NCBI RefSeq assembly: GCF_019038465.1
Contig: NZ_JAFKRH010000011.1
Location: forward strand, 82,605 to 146,604
Direction: 5' to 3'
DNA length: 64,000 bases
Source of the DNA: Synechococcus sp. CCY 0621
GTDB taxonomy: Bacteria > Cyanobacteriota > Cyanobacteriia > PCC-6307 > Cyanobiaceae
The translations under genes were made by a program, and so were the position numbers. The first letter of the stretch is position 1. The number at the start of each line of letters is the position of its first letter. The notes beneath the pieces were generated by a model that saw nothing but the letters and a program-made list of their open reading frames with translations, did no database searches and was not told the origin of the DNA. Of this stretch, positions 1 through 9,486 are shown piece by piece.

Positions 1-539
1 GCGGCCGGTCCGAAGCGGTTGAGCACGTCCATCGCCTCGCTGGGGGCCCGGCAGCTGAGCAGCACGTCGGCGTTGGCAAGCACCACCTCCAGGGGCTGGG
101 GGGCCGGATGGAGCGTCAGCAGCCGCTGCTGCAGCTGCCTCAGCCGCTCGCCCAGATCGGCTTCGGCGCTCTGGCGACAGGCCGCGTCGAGCTGCTCCAG
201 GTCCCCGTCGCGCAGCAGCTCGGCAAAGGCCTTGTCACTGAGGAGGGGTGGCGGTTCTTCAGACTTCTCCGTCACCCCGGTGGGTCCGGGTGCGGGCCCG
301 TCGGCGGCAGCACCCTGGGGTGCCTGCTCTGGTGCCGGCGCAGGGGCAGCGGTCGTGGGGGTGGCCGCCGCAGCCGCCAGCGGCGTGCACAGGCCCAGGA
401 GGGCCAGGGCTCCGAGGGTCCCCAGGAGCGTCGATCGCCACTCCAGTGGCCACCGCTGCCCGCGCAGGGGCGGGCCGGTGGTCGGACCGGATCCGCGGGG
501 GGGGGCAGCGGTCGAGGCGGCGGTCGGAGAGAATGGCAA
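1..539 (-). CDS. Partial exported protein of unknown function (C-terminus beyond the left edge)
   Basis: An open frame runs from about 539 down to base 1 without a stop and leaves the window, so only the N-terminal ~179 codons are visible. It encodes a basic stretch, a hydrophobic Leu/Ala segment (STLLGTLGALALLGLC) and an AAAAA-type signal-peptidase-like region, then a Pro/Ala-rich linker and an acidic helical region rich in Leu, Glu and Gln (LLSDKAFAELLRDGDLEQLD). This is the composition of a genuine secreted protein, not a shadow frame. No ATG lies upstream; a TTG at 539-537 is the only plausible far-upstream start, and a start closer to the signal peptide is possible. It is divergent from purD. 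The family is not recognised. Confidence 0.5.
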   Translation of the reverse strand, partial: MPFSPTAASTAAPPRGSGPTTGPPLRGQRWPLEWRSTLLGTLGALALLGLCTPLAAAAATPTTAAPAPAPEQAPQGAAADGPAPGPTGVTEKSEEPPPLLSDKAFAELLRDGDLEQLDAACRQSAEADLGERLRQLQQRLLTLHPAPQPLEVVLANADVLLSCRAPSEAMDVLNRFGPA

Positions 540-653
540 AGGGGAGTGGCAGCAAGGCAGGTCAGGGCAACCGGTGCAGCACCCGTGCCGGCGCTCAACC
601 TAGGGGAGCTCTCCTCCCCGATCCACCCCCCGTCCTGCTCCCCTCGTTCGCCC

Positions 654-2012
654 ATGGCTTCACCCACCCCCACCGCTGCTGCCGACGCTGGCCCGGTGCC
701 CGCACGGATCCTGGTGGTGGGCGGTGGTGGCCGCGAGAATGCCCTTGGCTGGGCCCTGGCGCGCTGTCCGGGGGTCGAGCAGGTGCTGGTGGCCCCTGGC
801 AACGGTGGCACCGCGGCCCTGGCGGGCTGCGTCCAGCTCGCGATCGCCGAATCCGACCAGGAGGCCTTGGCCGCGGCCTGTCGCGAGCGCGCCATCGATC
901 TGGTGGTGGTGGGCCCGGAGGCGCCGCTGGCGGCCGGTCTGGCGGATCGTTTGCGTTCGCAGGGGCTGGCGGTCTTCGGCCCCGGGGCGGACGGGGCCCT
1001 GCTGGAGGCCAGCAAGCGCTGGGCCAAGGACCTGATGCAGGAAGCGGGCGTGCCCACGGCGGGCTACTGGGCGGCAACGTCCCGCCAGGAGGCCCTGGAG
1101 GCCCTGGAGCGGCACGGCCGCCCCCTGGTGGTGAAGGCCGATGGGCTGGCGGCCGGCAAGGGCGTGACGGTGGCCGACAGCCTCGAGCAGTGCCGCGACG
1201 CCATCGAGGAGGTGTTCGCCGGCCGCTTCCAGACCGCCGCGCCTGGTGAGCCGGCCGCCGCCCCCTCTCTGGTGCTGGAGGAGCGCCTGCACGGCCCGGA
1301 GGTGTCGGTGTTCGCCCTCACCGACGGCCGCAGCATGGTGCTGCTGCCCCCGGCCCAGGACCACAAACGCATCGGTGAGGGGGACACCGGTCCCAACACC
1401 GGCGGCATGGGGGCCTATGCCCCGGCCCTCCTGCTGGATGGGGCGGGACTGGAGCAGGTGCGCCAGCTGGTTTTGGAGCCGATCCTGGCGGCCCTGCGGG
1501 CCCGGGGCATCGACTACCGCGGCGTGATCTTCGCCGGCCTGATGCTCACCGAGGACGGTCTGCGGGTGATCGAGTTCAACTGCCGCTTCGGGGACCCGGA
1601 GTGCGAAACCCTGATGCCCCTGCTTGGCCCTGAGCTGGCCAGGGTGCTGCTGGCCTGTGCCACCGGCCGTCTGGAGGAGGCCCCGCCCCTGACGATCGAG
1701 CCCCGTTGCAGCGCCTGCGTGATCGCCGCCGCCGAGGGCTACCCCGGCGAGGTGCGTCGTGGGGATCCGATCCATGGCGAACTGACCGACGACCCCGACC
1801 TGCAGCTGTTTCATGCCGGCAGCCGCCGCGGCGAGGATGGCCACGTGGTCACGGCCGGCGGGCGGGTGTTGGCGGTCGTGGCCCAGGCCGCGGATTTCGA
1901 TGCGGCCTTCGATCGGGCCTATGCCGGCCTTGGGCGGGTGGGTTTTGAGGGCATGGTCTTCCGCCGTGACATCGGCCACCAGGTGCGGACGCGTCCGCCG
2001 GTGCGGCCATGA
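654..2012 (+). CDS. purD: Phosphoribosylamine--glycine ligase (GAR synthetase)
   Basis: Catalyses the ATP-dependent joining of glycine to phosphoribosylamine, the second step of purine synthesis, in the cytoplasm. The 452-residue product has the glycine-rich N-terminus ILVVGGGGRENALGWAL, the VVVGPEAPLAAGLAD block, the ATP-grasp segment PLVVKADGLAAGKGV and the GDTGPNTGGMGAY and EFNCRFGDPECE signatures of PurD. The frame stays open far upstream, but conserved sequence begins just after ATG 654, so that start was chosen. The last four bases overlap the nblS start (ATGA), so the two genes are probably cotranscribed. Identification is secure; only the exact start is slightly uncertain. Confidence 0.96.
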   Translation: MASPTPTAAADAGPVPARILVVGGGGRENALGWALARCPGVEQVLVAPGNGGTAALAGCVQLAIAESDQEALAAACRERAIDLVVVGPEAPLAAGLADRLRSQGLAVFGPGADGALLEASKRWAKDLMQEAGVPTAGYWAATSRQEALEALERHGRPLVVKADGLAAGKGVTVADSLEQCRDAIEEVFAGRFQTAAPGEPAAAPSLVLEERLHGPEVSVFALTDGRSMVLLPPAQDHKRIGEGDTGPNTGGMGAYAPALLLDGAGLEQVRQLVLEPILAALRARGIDYRGVIFAGLMLTEDGLRVIEFNCRFGDPECETLMPLLGPELARVLLACATGRLEEAPPLTIEPRCSACVIAAAEGYPGEVRRGDPIHGELTDDPDLQLFHAGSRRGEDGHVVTAGGRVLAVVAQAADFDAAFDRAYAGLGRVGFEGMVFRRDIGHQVRTRPPVRP

Positions 2013-4063
2013 CGCTCAGCGACCCAGGCCAAACACGCACCAGCCCGGCACCAGAGGATTCCCTGAACCTGTGGCGGGCGCGCCTGCGGCGTTGGTGGGC
2101 CGAGTTCAGCCTCCAGACCAAGCTGCTGGCGGTCGCCCCCCTCGTGGTGAGCCTCTTGATGACGGGCATCACCTTCCTGGCCCTCAATGGCATCCAGCGC
2201 GATGCCCGCATGAGCGACACCCGCTTTGCCCGCGATCTCGGGCTGCTGCTCTCGGCCAACGTCACTCCCCTGGTGGCCGAGGGCAACGACCGCGAACTGG
2301 CCTCGGTGGCCGAACGCTTCTGGCAGTCCAGCCGCAGCCTTCGCTACATCTTCTTCGCCGATTCCGACGGGGTGATCTATCTGGGCATTCCCATGGGCGG
2401 TAGCACCGGCATGGGTGAGCGGTTGCTCAGCCGCCGCCTGGAGCTGCCGGCCGATATCCAGCGTCGCCCCGACAACCCCCTGATCCGCCAGCACCTCACC
2501 CCGGACGGCCAGGTCACCGATGTGTTCGTGCCGATGGTGAGCGACGGCCGCTATCTGGGGGTGGTGGCCCTGGGCATCAACCCCAACGAAACGCTGCTGG
2601 CCAGTGCCGCCCTCACCCGTGAAGTGACCGTGGCGGTGTTCATCTCCATCTGGGTGCTGGTGATCCTGGGCTCGGTGTTCAACGCCCTCACCATCACCCA
2701 GCCGGTGAAGGAGCTGCTGCGGGGGGTGCGCTCGATCGCCGGCGGCAATTTCGAGACCCGTATCGCCCTGCCTGTGGGGGGTGAGCTCGGCGAACTGCTC
2801 AACGGGTTCAACACCATGGCCTCCCAGCTGGAGGTCTACAAGGCGGCCAACATCGAGGAACTCACCGCCGCCCAGGTGAAACAGCAGTCGCTGATCGCCA
2901 CCATGGCCGACGGGGCTGTGCTGCTCGACGCGGAAGGGCACATCGTGCTCGCCAACCCCACCGCCCGGCGCCTGTTCCGCTGGGAAGGGCGCAATCTGGA
3001 GGGCAGCGAGCTGGCCAGCGAACTGCCCGACCGGCTGGCGATGGAACTGCACGATCCGCTGGAGAGCCTGATCCTGAACGAGCGGGACAACACCGAAGTC
3101 CGCTGCAGCTTCGGTGATCCCTCCCGCACCCTGCGCATCGTGCTCCAGTCGGTGCGGGATGCCAGCGGCGAGAGCCTCAAAGGCATCGCCATGACCATCC
3201 AGGACCTCACCAGGGAGGTGGAGCTGAATGCGGCCCAGAGCCGCTTCATCAGCAATGTCTCCCACGAGCTGCGCACCCCCCTGTGCAACATCAAGAGCTA
3301 CGTGGAGACGCTCCACGACATGGGAGACCTGCTCAGCCCCGAGGAACAGAAGGAATTCCTGAGCATCGCCAACGCCGAGACCGACCGGCTGTCACGGCTG
3401 GTCACCGACGTGCTCGACCTGTCACGGCTGGAATCCGACCGGGTCTGGCAGCTGGAGCCCATGGACCTGGCCCCGGCCATCGAGCAGACCCTGCGCACCT
3501 ATCGGCTGAACGCCGAGGAAAAGGGGGTCACCCTGATCTTCGCCAGCGATCAGCACCTGCCCCGGGTCCGTGGCAACTGGGATCTGCTGCTGCAGGTGTT
3601 CGACAACCTGGTGGGCAATGCCCTCAAATTCACCCGTGACGGCGGCCAGCTGCTGCTGCGCGCCTACCCCTGGCCCGACCACTGCCTGCTGGATCCAGGC
3701 GCCAGCCCGGGCGACAACCCCTCCTGTGCGCTCACCTCCCCCCTGCCGCGGCTGCGGGTCGAGATCGCCGACACCGGCTGCGGCATCTCCGAAGCCGACC
3801 AGGCGCGGATCTTCGAGCGGTTCTTCCGGGTGGAAAACGCCGTTCACACCGAGGCTGGCACCGGGCTGGGACTCTCGATCGCTCGCGGCATTCTCGAGAA
3901 ACACGGCAGCCAGGCCCGCATGGCCAGTGAGCCCGGGGTGGGCACCACCTTCTGGTTCGACCTGCCGCTGGAGGATGCCGACGGCGATGAATTGCAGGTC
4001 CAGGTGGAGCGCTCTTCCTCCATGGCCGACATGGACAAGGAACGGCGCACCGCCTTGGCCTGA
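2009..4063 (+). CDS. nblS: Membrane sensor histidine kinase NblS (Hik33/DspA type)
   Basis: 684 residues. Order: membrane helix ~38-60, periplasmic sensor region ~65-200, second membrane helix ~205-227, HAMP ~228-280, PAS ~290-400, dimerisation/phosphoacceptor domain with FISNVSHELRTPL (His419), then a HATPase domain with N box (DNLVGNALKFT), DTGCGIS, and GTGLGLSIARGIL. This is the complete NblS/Hik33 layout. Family members sense high light, nutrient and other stress and control phycobilisome degradation and photosynthesis genes, usually through RpaB. Location after purD and beside kaiC matches picocyanobacterial gene order. It is convergent with kaiC, with only 18 bases between the stops and no visible hairpin terminator. 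Confidence 0.93.
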   Translation: MTLSDPGQTRTSPAPEDSLNLWRARLRRWWAEFSLQTKLLAVAPLVVSLLMTGITFLALNGIQRDARMSDTRFARDLGLLLSANVTPLVAEGNDRELASVAERFWQSSRSLRYIFFADSDGVIYLGIPMGGSTGMGERLLSRRLELPADIQRRPDNPLIRQHLTPDGQVTDVFVPMVSDGRYLGVVALGINPNETLLASAALTREVTVAVFISIWVLVILGSVFNALTITQPVKELLRGVRSIAGGNFETRIALPVGGELGELLNGFNTMASQLEVYKAANIEELTAAQVKQQSLIATMADGAVLLDAEGHIVLANPTARRLFRWEGRNLEGSELASELPDRLAMELHDPLESLILNERDNTEVRCSFGDPSRTLRIVLQSVRDASGESLKGIAMTIQDLTREVELNAAQSRFISNVSHELRTPLCNIKSYVETLHDMGDLLSPEEQKEFLSIANAETDRLSRLVTDVLDLSRLESDRVWQLEPMDLAPAIEQTLRTYRLNAEEKGVTLIFASDQHLPRVRGNWDLLLQVFDNLVGNALKFTRDGGQLLLRAYPWPDHCLLDPGASPGDNPSCALTSPLPRLRVEIADTGCGISEADQARIFERFFRVENAVHTEAGTGLGLSIARGILEKHGSQARMASEPGVGTTFWFDLPLEDADGDELQVQVERSSSMADMDKERRTALA

Positions 4064-4081
4064 GGGATCACACCTGCCTGA

Positions 4082-5626
4082 TCAGCGCTCCCCGTCCACG
4101 CTGCGCATGATGCGCCCGAGGTCTGCCCTTTCATCGGTGGTGATGCGATGGGGAACACCGCTGATGATGCGCTCGAAGTTGGCGAAGGAATCCTTGATCT
4201 CCGGACCGTTGCTCGTGATCACGAACTCGCGGATGCCCTTGTCGTGCCAGGAACCGCGCATCTTGAACACGTTCAGGGCCCGGGCCATTTCGCCGCGAAT
4301 CTCCACATACTGCAGCAGCAGGATGGTGTCGGTGATGGTGGAGATGTGGGAGTCGGTGATCGAGTGGCTGCCCATGAACTCTTCGGAGGTGTTAGTGAAG
4401 AAGCCCGCAATCTCCTCCTGCTTCGCATACCCCGTCACGCCGATCACGAACTGTCGGAAGGCGTTGTGGCTGACGCCCCTGGCGAGGGCGGAAAGGGAAT
4501 CGATCGCCATCCGGGACGGCTTGAACTCGCTGATCTCCGTCTTGATGATCTGCAGGTGATCCTCCAGGCCGGTGGACTCCGGATAGGCGCAGATGATCTT
4601 GAGCAGACCGTCCTGCTCCATCTGCTCAAAATCGATGCCCCAGCTGGTGGCGTTGCGCAGCAGCTGGGAGCGGGATTCCTCGTAGGCAAACAGGATGGCC
4701 CGTTCCTTACTGCGGCAGGCATCCTCGACGAACTTGCTGACCAGCAGGGTCTTGCCGGTGCCGGTGGCACCGGTCGCCAGGATGACGGAGTCCTTGAAGA
4801 ACCCCCCGCCGCACATCTCATCGAGCCGGGGCACACCGGAACTTATGCGCACATTGGAGGAGCGCTGGGTGAGGCGCATCGCCCCCAGTGGGAACACACT
4901 GATGCCGTGGCTGCCCATGGTGAAAGGAAACTCCCCCTTCATGTGGGTGGTGCCACGGAGCTTGAGCACCTCCACCGTGCGGCGCCGCCGTTCCCCCTCC
5001 AGCACGTTGCGCAGAATCACCACGTTGTCGGAGACGAATTCCTCGACGCCGTAGCGGGCGATGGGCCCGTATTCGTCGATGCGTTCGGTGGTCATCACCG
5101 TGGTGACGCCGATTTCCTTGAGCCGGGCGATCAACCGGAAGATCTCCCTGCGCACCACGGAGATGGCGTCGTACTGCTGGAAGACGGCAGTGATGGAGTC
5201 GATGGCCACCCGCTTCGCTTTGTATTTACGAATCGCGTAGTGGATGCGTTCGATCAGGCCGGAAAGGTCGAAACTTCCGGAAACCTCCTGGCCGTCGGGA
5301 TCCGGGGAAGCATCCAGCACAAAAAGCTTGTTCTGCTCCACCATCTCCTGCAGGTTCCAGCCGAAGCTGGAGGCATTGCGAAGGATGTCGAGGGGCGATT
5401 CCTCGAACGTGACGAAGATGCCGTGTTCGTTGAACTGGCGGATCCCGTTACAGAGAAAATTCAACGAAAAGACCGTTTTCCCGGTTCCTGAGGTGCCGCT
5501 GATCAGGGTCGATCGACCAATCGGCAGACCGCCATGGCAGACGTCATCGAAGCCTTCGATTCCCGTGGGAAGCTTCTGCATCTGCATCCGGTTGGCGCTG
5601 GGGTCGTGGTCGTTGGAATCCGGCAT
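4082..5626 (-). CDS. kaiC: Circadian clock ATPase/autokinase KaiC
   Basis: 514-residue double-domain RecA-like protein. The CI domain carries Walker A GTSGTGKT (residues 44-51); the CII domain carries GATGTGKT with Lys292. The CII autophosphorylation segment ITDSHISTITDT is intact; by position Ser429 and Thr430 correspond to the S431/T432 pair of the Synechococcus elongatus enzyme. The C-terminal A-loop/tail after SGVPHRIT is present but short. KaiC is the core oscillator, switching between KaiA-stimulated phosphorylation and KaiB-bound dephosphorylation. It is the last gene of a kaiA-kaiB-kaiC operon, 59 bases after kaiB. Confidence 0.97.
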   Translation of the reverse strand: MPDSNDHDPSANRMQMQKLPTGIEGFDDVCHGGLPIGRSTLISGTSGTGKTVFSLNFLCNGIRQFNEHGIFVTFEESPLDILRNASSFGWNLQEMVEQNKLFVLDASPDPDGQEVSGSFDLSGLIERIHYAIRKYKAKRVAIDSITAVFQQYDAISVVRREIFRLIARLKEIGVTTVMTTERIDEYGPIARYGVEEFVSDNVVILRNVLEGERRRRTVEVLKLRGTTHMKGEFPFTMGSHGISVFPLGAMRLTQRSSNVRISSGVPRLDEMCGGGFFKDSVILATGATGTGKTLLVSKFVEDACRSKERAILFAYEESRSQLLRNATSWGIDFEQMEQDGLLKIICAYPESTGLEDHLQIIKTEISEFKPSRMAIDSLSALARGVSHNAFRQFVIGVTGYAKQEEIAGFFTNTSEEFMGSHSITDSHISTITDTILLLQYVEIRGEMARALNVFKMRGSWHDKGIREFVITSNGPEIKDSFANFERIISGVPHRITTDERADLGRIMRSVDGER

Positions 5627-5685
5627 CGAAGGGGTGGAAAGGGAGGGGGCTGGGTGGCTGATGCTTTGGCCTGGCCAGGACGGCT

Positions 5686-6048
5686 TCAGGAGGATTCGGG
5701 AGGGGAGGCTTCACCGCCTGCTTCGAGATCGTCGATGTCCAGCTTGAAGTCCTCGTCCGAGAGTTCTTCGTAAAGGAGATCGAGGCCGATCAACACCCGA
5801 TCCCGGTCGGACAGATCGCCGATGATCCGGCGCACGGGCGGGGGCAGGATCTTCGCCAGGGTGGGTGTGGCCAGGATCTTGTCCTCCTCCGCCAATTGCG
5901 GATTCTTGAGGACGTCGATCACCTTCAGGGCATAGACCCCACGGAACTCGGACTCGAGGATGTTGCGGAGCGTTTTCAGGGCCCGCATGGAATTTGGCGT
6001 GTTGCCTGCCACGTAGAGCTTGAGGATGTAAGTCTTGCGAAAAGTCAT
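5686..6048 (-). CDS. kaiB: Circadian clock protein KaiB
   Basis: 120-residue thioredoxin-like fold-switching protein beginning [20 protein letters not shown], with the [23 protein letters not shown] core that is diagnostic of KaiB. It binds the KaiC CI ring, sequesters KaiA and starts the dephosphorylation phase. The C-terminus carries an acidic extension ([14 protein letters not shown]). Only 9 bases separate it from the kaiA stop, so it is cotranscribed with kaiA and kaiC. Confidence 0.97.
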   Translation of the reverse strand: MTFRKTYILKLYVAGNTPNSMRALKTLRNILESEFRGVYALKVIDVLKNPQLAEEDKILATPTLAKILPPPVRRIIGDLSDRDRVLIGLDLLYEELSDEDFKLDIDDLEAGGEASPPESS

Positions 6049-6057
6049 GGCAGTGGC

Positions 6058-6906
6058 TTAAGCGGAGGGGCTGGTCGATTCGGACATGGGGGCCGGCACG
6101 ATCGGCACGTCCGCAGGAATGGAGCGCCGATACATTTCGCAGAGGTGGGCCATGACGTCAAGGAGGGCCAGGCGGTAGTCCTGCAGGAAATCGTTCTTCT
6201 GTCCTTTCAGCATGAGCTGTTTCCAGAACTCTTCAATCAGATTCACGTGGATCTCGACCATTTTGGTGATCGGCAGATCGGCAAAGAAGGCTGTGTTAAC
6301 GAAGCTTTCGATCGCCTGGTTGGCCGCGGCCGGATTCTTGAAGTAGCTGATCAGCAGATCCCGATAGCTGCGTCGCAGCGAGTCGAGCAGCTCCCTGCGC
6401 TCCTCGGCTTCCAGGTTGCGCAGGAAGCGGGAGGGGTCCCGCTTGTAGTAGACGCTGAGATACCCGAGACGACCGTTCAGCCGGTTTGACAGTTTCCAGC
6501 CATCGGGGGTGGTGGCCTGTCGTTCGCTGCTGGACGGCGGGGTGTGGCTGCGCAGAAACCGGGAAACGGCCGCATCGAGGCTGTAGCTCAGCTGCTCCAA
6601 CTGATCGGGGGGCAGGCGGACTTCCGCCCCATGGAACAACACGTCGCCCCTGACGGGGCCGATCAGCACGGCTGGCAGCTCGAGCCCCCGTTCGTGCATG
6701 GTCCCGAAAAAGCTTTCCTCCACGGCACCCTCCTCGAGCAAAAGTCCGTCGACGTCCTCGCAGCGCTGCTCCAGCTGGGCGAGGGGGTCGGTGGTGGGGT
6801 CGAGAGCCACCAACTGGTAGCGCCCGCCCTTGAGCCACTGGGCGCAGGCCTCGGCCAGGGCAGGGGTCTGGATGAGGGTGAGAATGTTGAGGACGGGTTG
6901 GGGCAT
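6058..6906 (-). CDS. kaiA: Circadian clock activator KaiA, full length
   Basis: 282 residues from ATG 6906, close to the 284 of the S. elongatus protein. Residues 1-~125 form a divergent pseudo-receiver-like domain (NILTLIQTPALAEACAQWL). The C-terminal KaiC-activating helical bundle is strongly conserved (GYLSVYYKRDPSRFLRNL, ITKMVEIHVNLIEEFWK, LLDVMAHLCEMYRRSIP). KaiA binds the KaiC tail and stimulates autophosphorylation. The frame is open upstream to about 7395, but that part looks like an antisense shadow of rplU and lacks KaiA character, so the shorter start was chosen. First gene of the clock operon, divergent from rplU. Presence of a complete kaiA separates this genome from Prochlorococcus, which lacks a functional one. 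Confidence 0.95.
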   Translation of the reverse strand: MPQPVLNILTLIQTPALAEACAQWLKGGRYQLVALDPTTDPLAQLEQRCEDVDGLLLEEGAVEESFFGTMHERGLELPAVLIGPVRGDVLFHGAEVRLPPDQLEQLSYSLDAAVSRFLRSHTPPSSSERQATTPDGWKLSNRLNGRLGYLSVYYKRDPSRFLRNLEAEERRELLDSLRRSYRDLLISYFKNPAAANQAIESFVNTAFFADLPITKMVEIHVNLIEEFWKQLMLKGQKNDFLQDYRLALLDVMAHLCEMYRRSIPADVPIVPAPMSESTSPSA

Positions 6907-7056
6907 CGACCGCTGCGGCGGGGACGCCCCCTGGTCGAGCTGATTCTTGACGGAAGGAGGTCCCGGACGGGAGGATCTTAGTTCTGTCTTTCGATTCCGT
7001 GCGCCCAGGCCCAATGGCGGCTCCCTGCCGCCAGCCTGGCCACGCCCCTTGACGTG

Positions 7057-7458
7057 ATGACCCAAGCCCCCCAGCAGGACCTCCCCAGCGCCGCCGCGAC
7101 AGGAGCCGCGACGACGGATACCACCGGTGCCTACGCCATCGTCGAAGCCTCCGGTCAGCAGTTCTGGCTGCAGACGGATCGCTACGTCGACCTTGACCGC
7201 CTCAGCGCCGACGTCGACAGCACCGTCACCCTGGAGAACGTGCTTCTGGTGAAGGACGCGTCCGGCACCACCCTGGGCCAGCCCTACGTGGCCGGCGCCA
7301 CCGTGGAACTCAAGGTGATGGCCCATCGCCGCGGCCAGAAGATCATCGTTTACAAGATGCGTCCCAAGAAGAAGACCCGCCGCAAGAACGGTCACCGCCA
7401 GGAACTCACTCGTGTGATGGTTCAGTCCATCAAGGTGGGCGGCAAGGCGATCGTCTGA
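7057..7458 (+). CDS. rplU: 50S ribosomal protein L21
   Basis: 133 residues. After a Thr/Ala-rich N-terminal extension of ~25 residues comes the L21 core: [36 protein letters not shown], and the basic C-terminal block [16 protein letters not shown]. Binds 23S rRNA near L20. ATG 7057 directly follows a possible GTG at 7054, so the start is uncertain by one codon. Located 55 bases upstream of rpmA, the usual L21-L27 pair. The 150-base gap to kaiA (6907-7056) must contain both divergent promoters, but I see no unambiguous motif. Confidence 0.95.
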   Translation: MTQAPQQDLPSAAATGAATTDTTGAYAIVEASGQQFWLQTDRYVDLDRLSADVDSTVTLENVLLVKDASGTTLGQPYVAGATVELKVMAHRRGQKIIVYKMRPKKKTRRKNGHRQELTRVMVQSIKVGGKAIV

Positions 7459-7513
7459 TCGGGTTCCCCCGGCGTTCCGTTCTCATTTCCCCCTTCCACC
7501 CCTCGCTTTCCCC

Positions 7514-7780
7514 ATGGCCCACAAGAAAGGCACAGGTTCCACCCGTAACGGCCGCGACTCGAACTCCAAGCGCCTCGGCGTCAAGCGCTACGGCGGTGAA
7601 ACCGTCAGCGCCGGTTCGATCCTGATCCGTCAGCGCGGCACCTCCGTGATTCCCGGCGTCAACGTTGGTCGCGGTTCTGATGACACCCTGTTCGCCCTGG
7701 TGGATGGCGTGGTCAGCTTCGAATCGATCAAGCGTGGCCTGCGCAACCGCAAGCGCATCAACATCGCCGTGGCCGCCTAG
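7514..7780 (+). CDS. rpmA: 50S ribosomal protein L27
   Basis: 88 residues beginning [20 protein letters not shown], the canonical L27 N-terminus, which reaches towards the peptidyl-transferase centre. The body has [17 protein letters not shown] and [17 protein letters not shown]. No Firmicutes-type cleavable N-terminal extension is present. The stop codon overlaps by 4 bases the stop of the convergent transporter gene. Confidence 0.97.
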   Translation: MAHKKGTGSTRNGRDSNSKRLGVKRYGGETVSAGSILIRQRGTSVIPGVNVGRGSDDTLFALVDGVVSFESIKRGLRNRKRINIAVAA

Positions 7781-8532
7781 GTCAGGGGCACCTCGCTCAG
7801 TTCGGTGCCGTCCCCCGGCACCTCCAGATATCTCCTCAGCAAGCCCACCAGCAGGTAGAAGGGCAGGGTGTCGGCCAGGGCCGCCACCAGCTTGAACACA
7901 TAGCCGCTGGCGATGAACACGCCCAGCTGGGGCAGCACGGGCTCACCGGCCCTGATCGGCAGCACATGGGCGGCGTAGTGGCTGATCAGCACCACTGCCG
8001 AGGTGTCCACGATCTGACTGATCAGGGTGGAGCCGTTGTTGCGCAGCCACAGGGCCTTGCCGTTGCTGAAGCGCTTCCAGAAATGGAACAGGCGCACGTC
8101 GGTGAACTGGGCGGCCATGTAAGCGGCCATGGAGGCCCCCACCGCCCCGAAGGCCAGCCGCCGCACCTCAAAGAACACCGGCACCCCATCGGCCTGGGTG
8201 TCGAGAGGCAGCCCCGCCACCCCACCGAACCCGTCCAGACCCGGCAGGATGCCCCCTAGCCAGAGCACCAGCACGATCCAGCCGTTGAGCATCAGACCCA
8301 CCCACACCACCTGGGAAGCGCGTCGCTCGCCCCAGATCTCGCTGATCAGGTCGGTGCACAGAAAGGTCACGGGGTACGGCAGGGCCCCGATCGCCACGAT
8401 GATCGGGAAGGAGCCGATGCTGCCCAGGGTCAGGAACCGGGTCAGACCGAGGATGTTCAGCATGCCCATGGTCCCCAGGAAGATGCCGGCCAGCACCAGA
8501 AAGGCCACCTCGCGCCGGTCCTGCAGGGTCAT
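7777..8532 (-). CDS. VUT-family (YhhQ-like) transporter, probable queuosine precursor importer
   Basis: 251-residue polytopic inner-membrane protein with at least six hydrophobic helices. It carries the family block [20 protein letters not shown] near residue 60 and later segments ([44 protein letters not shown]) typical of the vitamin-uptake-transporter/YhhQ (DUF165) family. E. coli YhhQ imports queuosine precursors (preQ0/preQ1); applying that substrate here is inference. It is convergent with rpmA (4-bp overlap) and divergent from truB, 12 bases away, another tRNA-modification gene. Confidence 0.8.
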   Translation of the reverse strand: MTLQDRREVAFLVLAGIFLGTMGMLNILGLTRFLTLGSIGSFPIIVAIGALPYPVTFLCTDLISEIWGERRASQVVWVGLMLNGWIVLVLWLGGILPGLDGFGGVAGLPLDTQADGVPVFFEVRRLAFGAVGASMAAYMAAQFTDVRLFHFWKRFSNGKALWLRNNGSTLISQIVDTSAVVLISHYAAHVLPIRAGEPVLPQLGVFIASGYVFKLVAALADTLPFYLLVGLLRRYLEVPGDGTELSEVPLT

Positions 8533-8544
8533 CGGCGTCTGGGC

Positions 8545-9468
8545 ATGAAGGAAGGTTCCACCAGGCTGCCGCCTTCGCCCCCGTCACGCCACGGCTGCGG
8601 CTTCCTGGTGCTCGACAAACCTGCCGGCCTGACCTCCCACGACGTCGTCGCCCGGGTGCGGCGGGCCTCCGGGCTGCGGCGGGTGGGCCATGGCGGCACC
8701 CTGGATCCGGCGGTCACTGGCGTGTTGCCGATCGCCCTGGGTCCGGCCACCCGGTTGCTGCCCTATCTCCCCGGCGACAAGACCTACCGCGGCACGGTGC
8801 AACTGGGGCTGCGTACCAGCACTGACGACCTCGAGGGTGAGGTGCTGGAGCAGCTGCCCGTGCCACCCCTCGGCCCCGAGGAGCTGGAGCGGGCCCTGGC
8901 TGCCTTCCGCGGGGAGATCCTGCAGGTCCCCCCCCAGGTCTCCGCCGTGCATGTCGATGGCCAGCGGGCCTACGCCCGGGTGCGGGCGGGGGAAGAGCTG
9001 GCCCTGGCGGCCCGACCGGTGCTGATCCATGGCCTCGACCTGCTCGGCTGGGATGCCGCCAGCGGCCGCCTGGACCTGGAGGTGCGTTGTTCCGCCGGCA
9101 CCTATGTGCGCGCCCTGGCGAGGGACCTGGGGGAGGCCCTGCGCTGCGGCGGAGCCCTGGCCAGCCTGCGCCGCACCGCCGCCCTCGGTTTCGGCCTGCA
9201 CCAGGCCATTTCCATGGAGCGCCTGGCGAGCGGCCCCATGCCCCCCCTGCTGAATCCCCTCGATGTGCTGGTGGATCTGCCGCGGCAGCGTCTCGATCCG
9301 GCCCAGCTGTCGCCATGGCGTTGCGGCCGTGCGCTGCCCCGTACGGTGGAGCAGTTGCCCGAGGGGGCGGTCGCCGTGCTCACGCCGGATGGCAGTCTGG
9401 CGGGCATTGCCCGTGCCGACGGCAAGGGTCTGCTCCTGCCCCGGCTGGTGTTCGACGCCACCGGTTGA
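8545..9468 (+). CDS. truB: tRNA pseudouridine-55 synthase TruB
   Basis: 307 residues. The catalytic motif is GHGGTLDPAVTGVLP with nucleophile Asp54; the N-terminal block GFLVLDKPAGLTSHDVV and the later RCSAGTYVRALARDLG segment are standard for TruB. It converts U55 of the T-loop of elongator tRNAs to pseudouridine. The first ~17 residues are a variable extension. It is followed after 18 bases by yebC, probably in one transcript. Confidence 0.95.
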   Translation: MKEGSTRLPPSPPSRHGCGFLVLDKPAGLTSHDVVARVRRASGLRRVGHGGTLDPAVTGVLPIALGPATRLLPYLPGDKTYRGTVQLGLRTSTDDLEGEVLEQLPVPPLGPEELERALAAFRGEILQVPPQVSAVHVDGQRAYARVRAGEELALAARPVLIHGLDLLGWDAASGRLDLEVRCSAGTYVRALARDLGEALRCGGALASLRRTAALGFGLHQAISMERLASGPMPPLLNPLDVLVDLPRQRLDPAQLSPWRCGRALPRTVEQLPEGAVAVLTPDGSLAGIARADGKGLLLPRLVFDATG

Positions 9469-9486
9469 ACCTCTCCCCAGATCGCG

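Noticed and set aside
6907..7395. N-terminal extension of the kaiA frame
   Set aside because: It runs antisense to rplU and through the intergenic region, and KaiA homology begins at the ATG at 6906.
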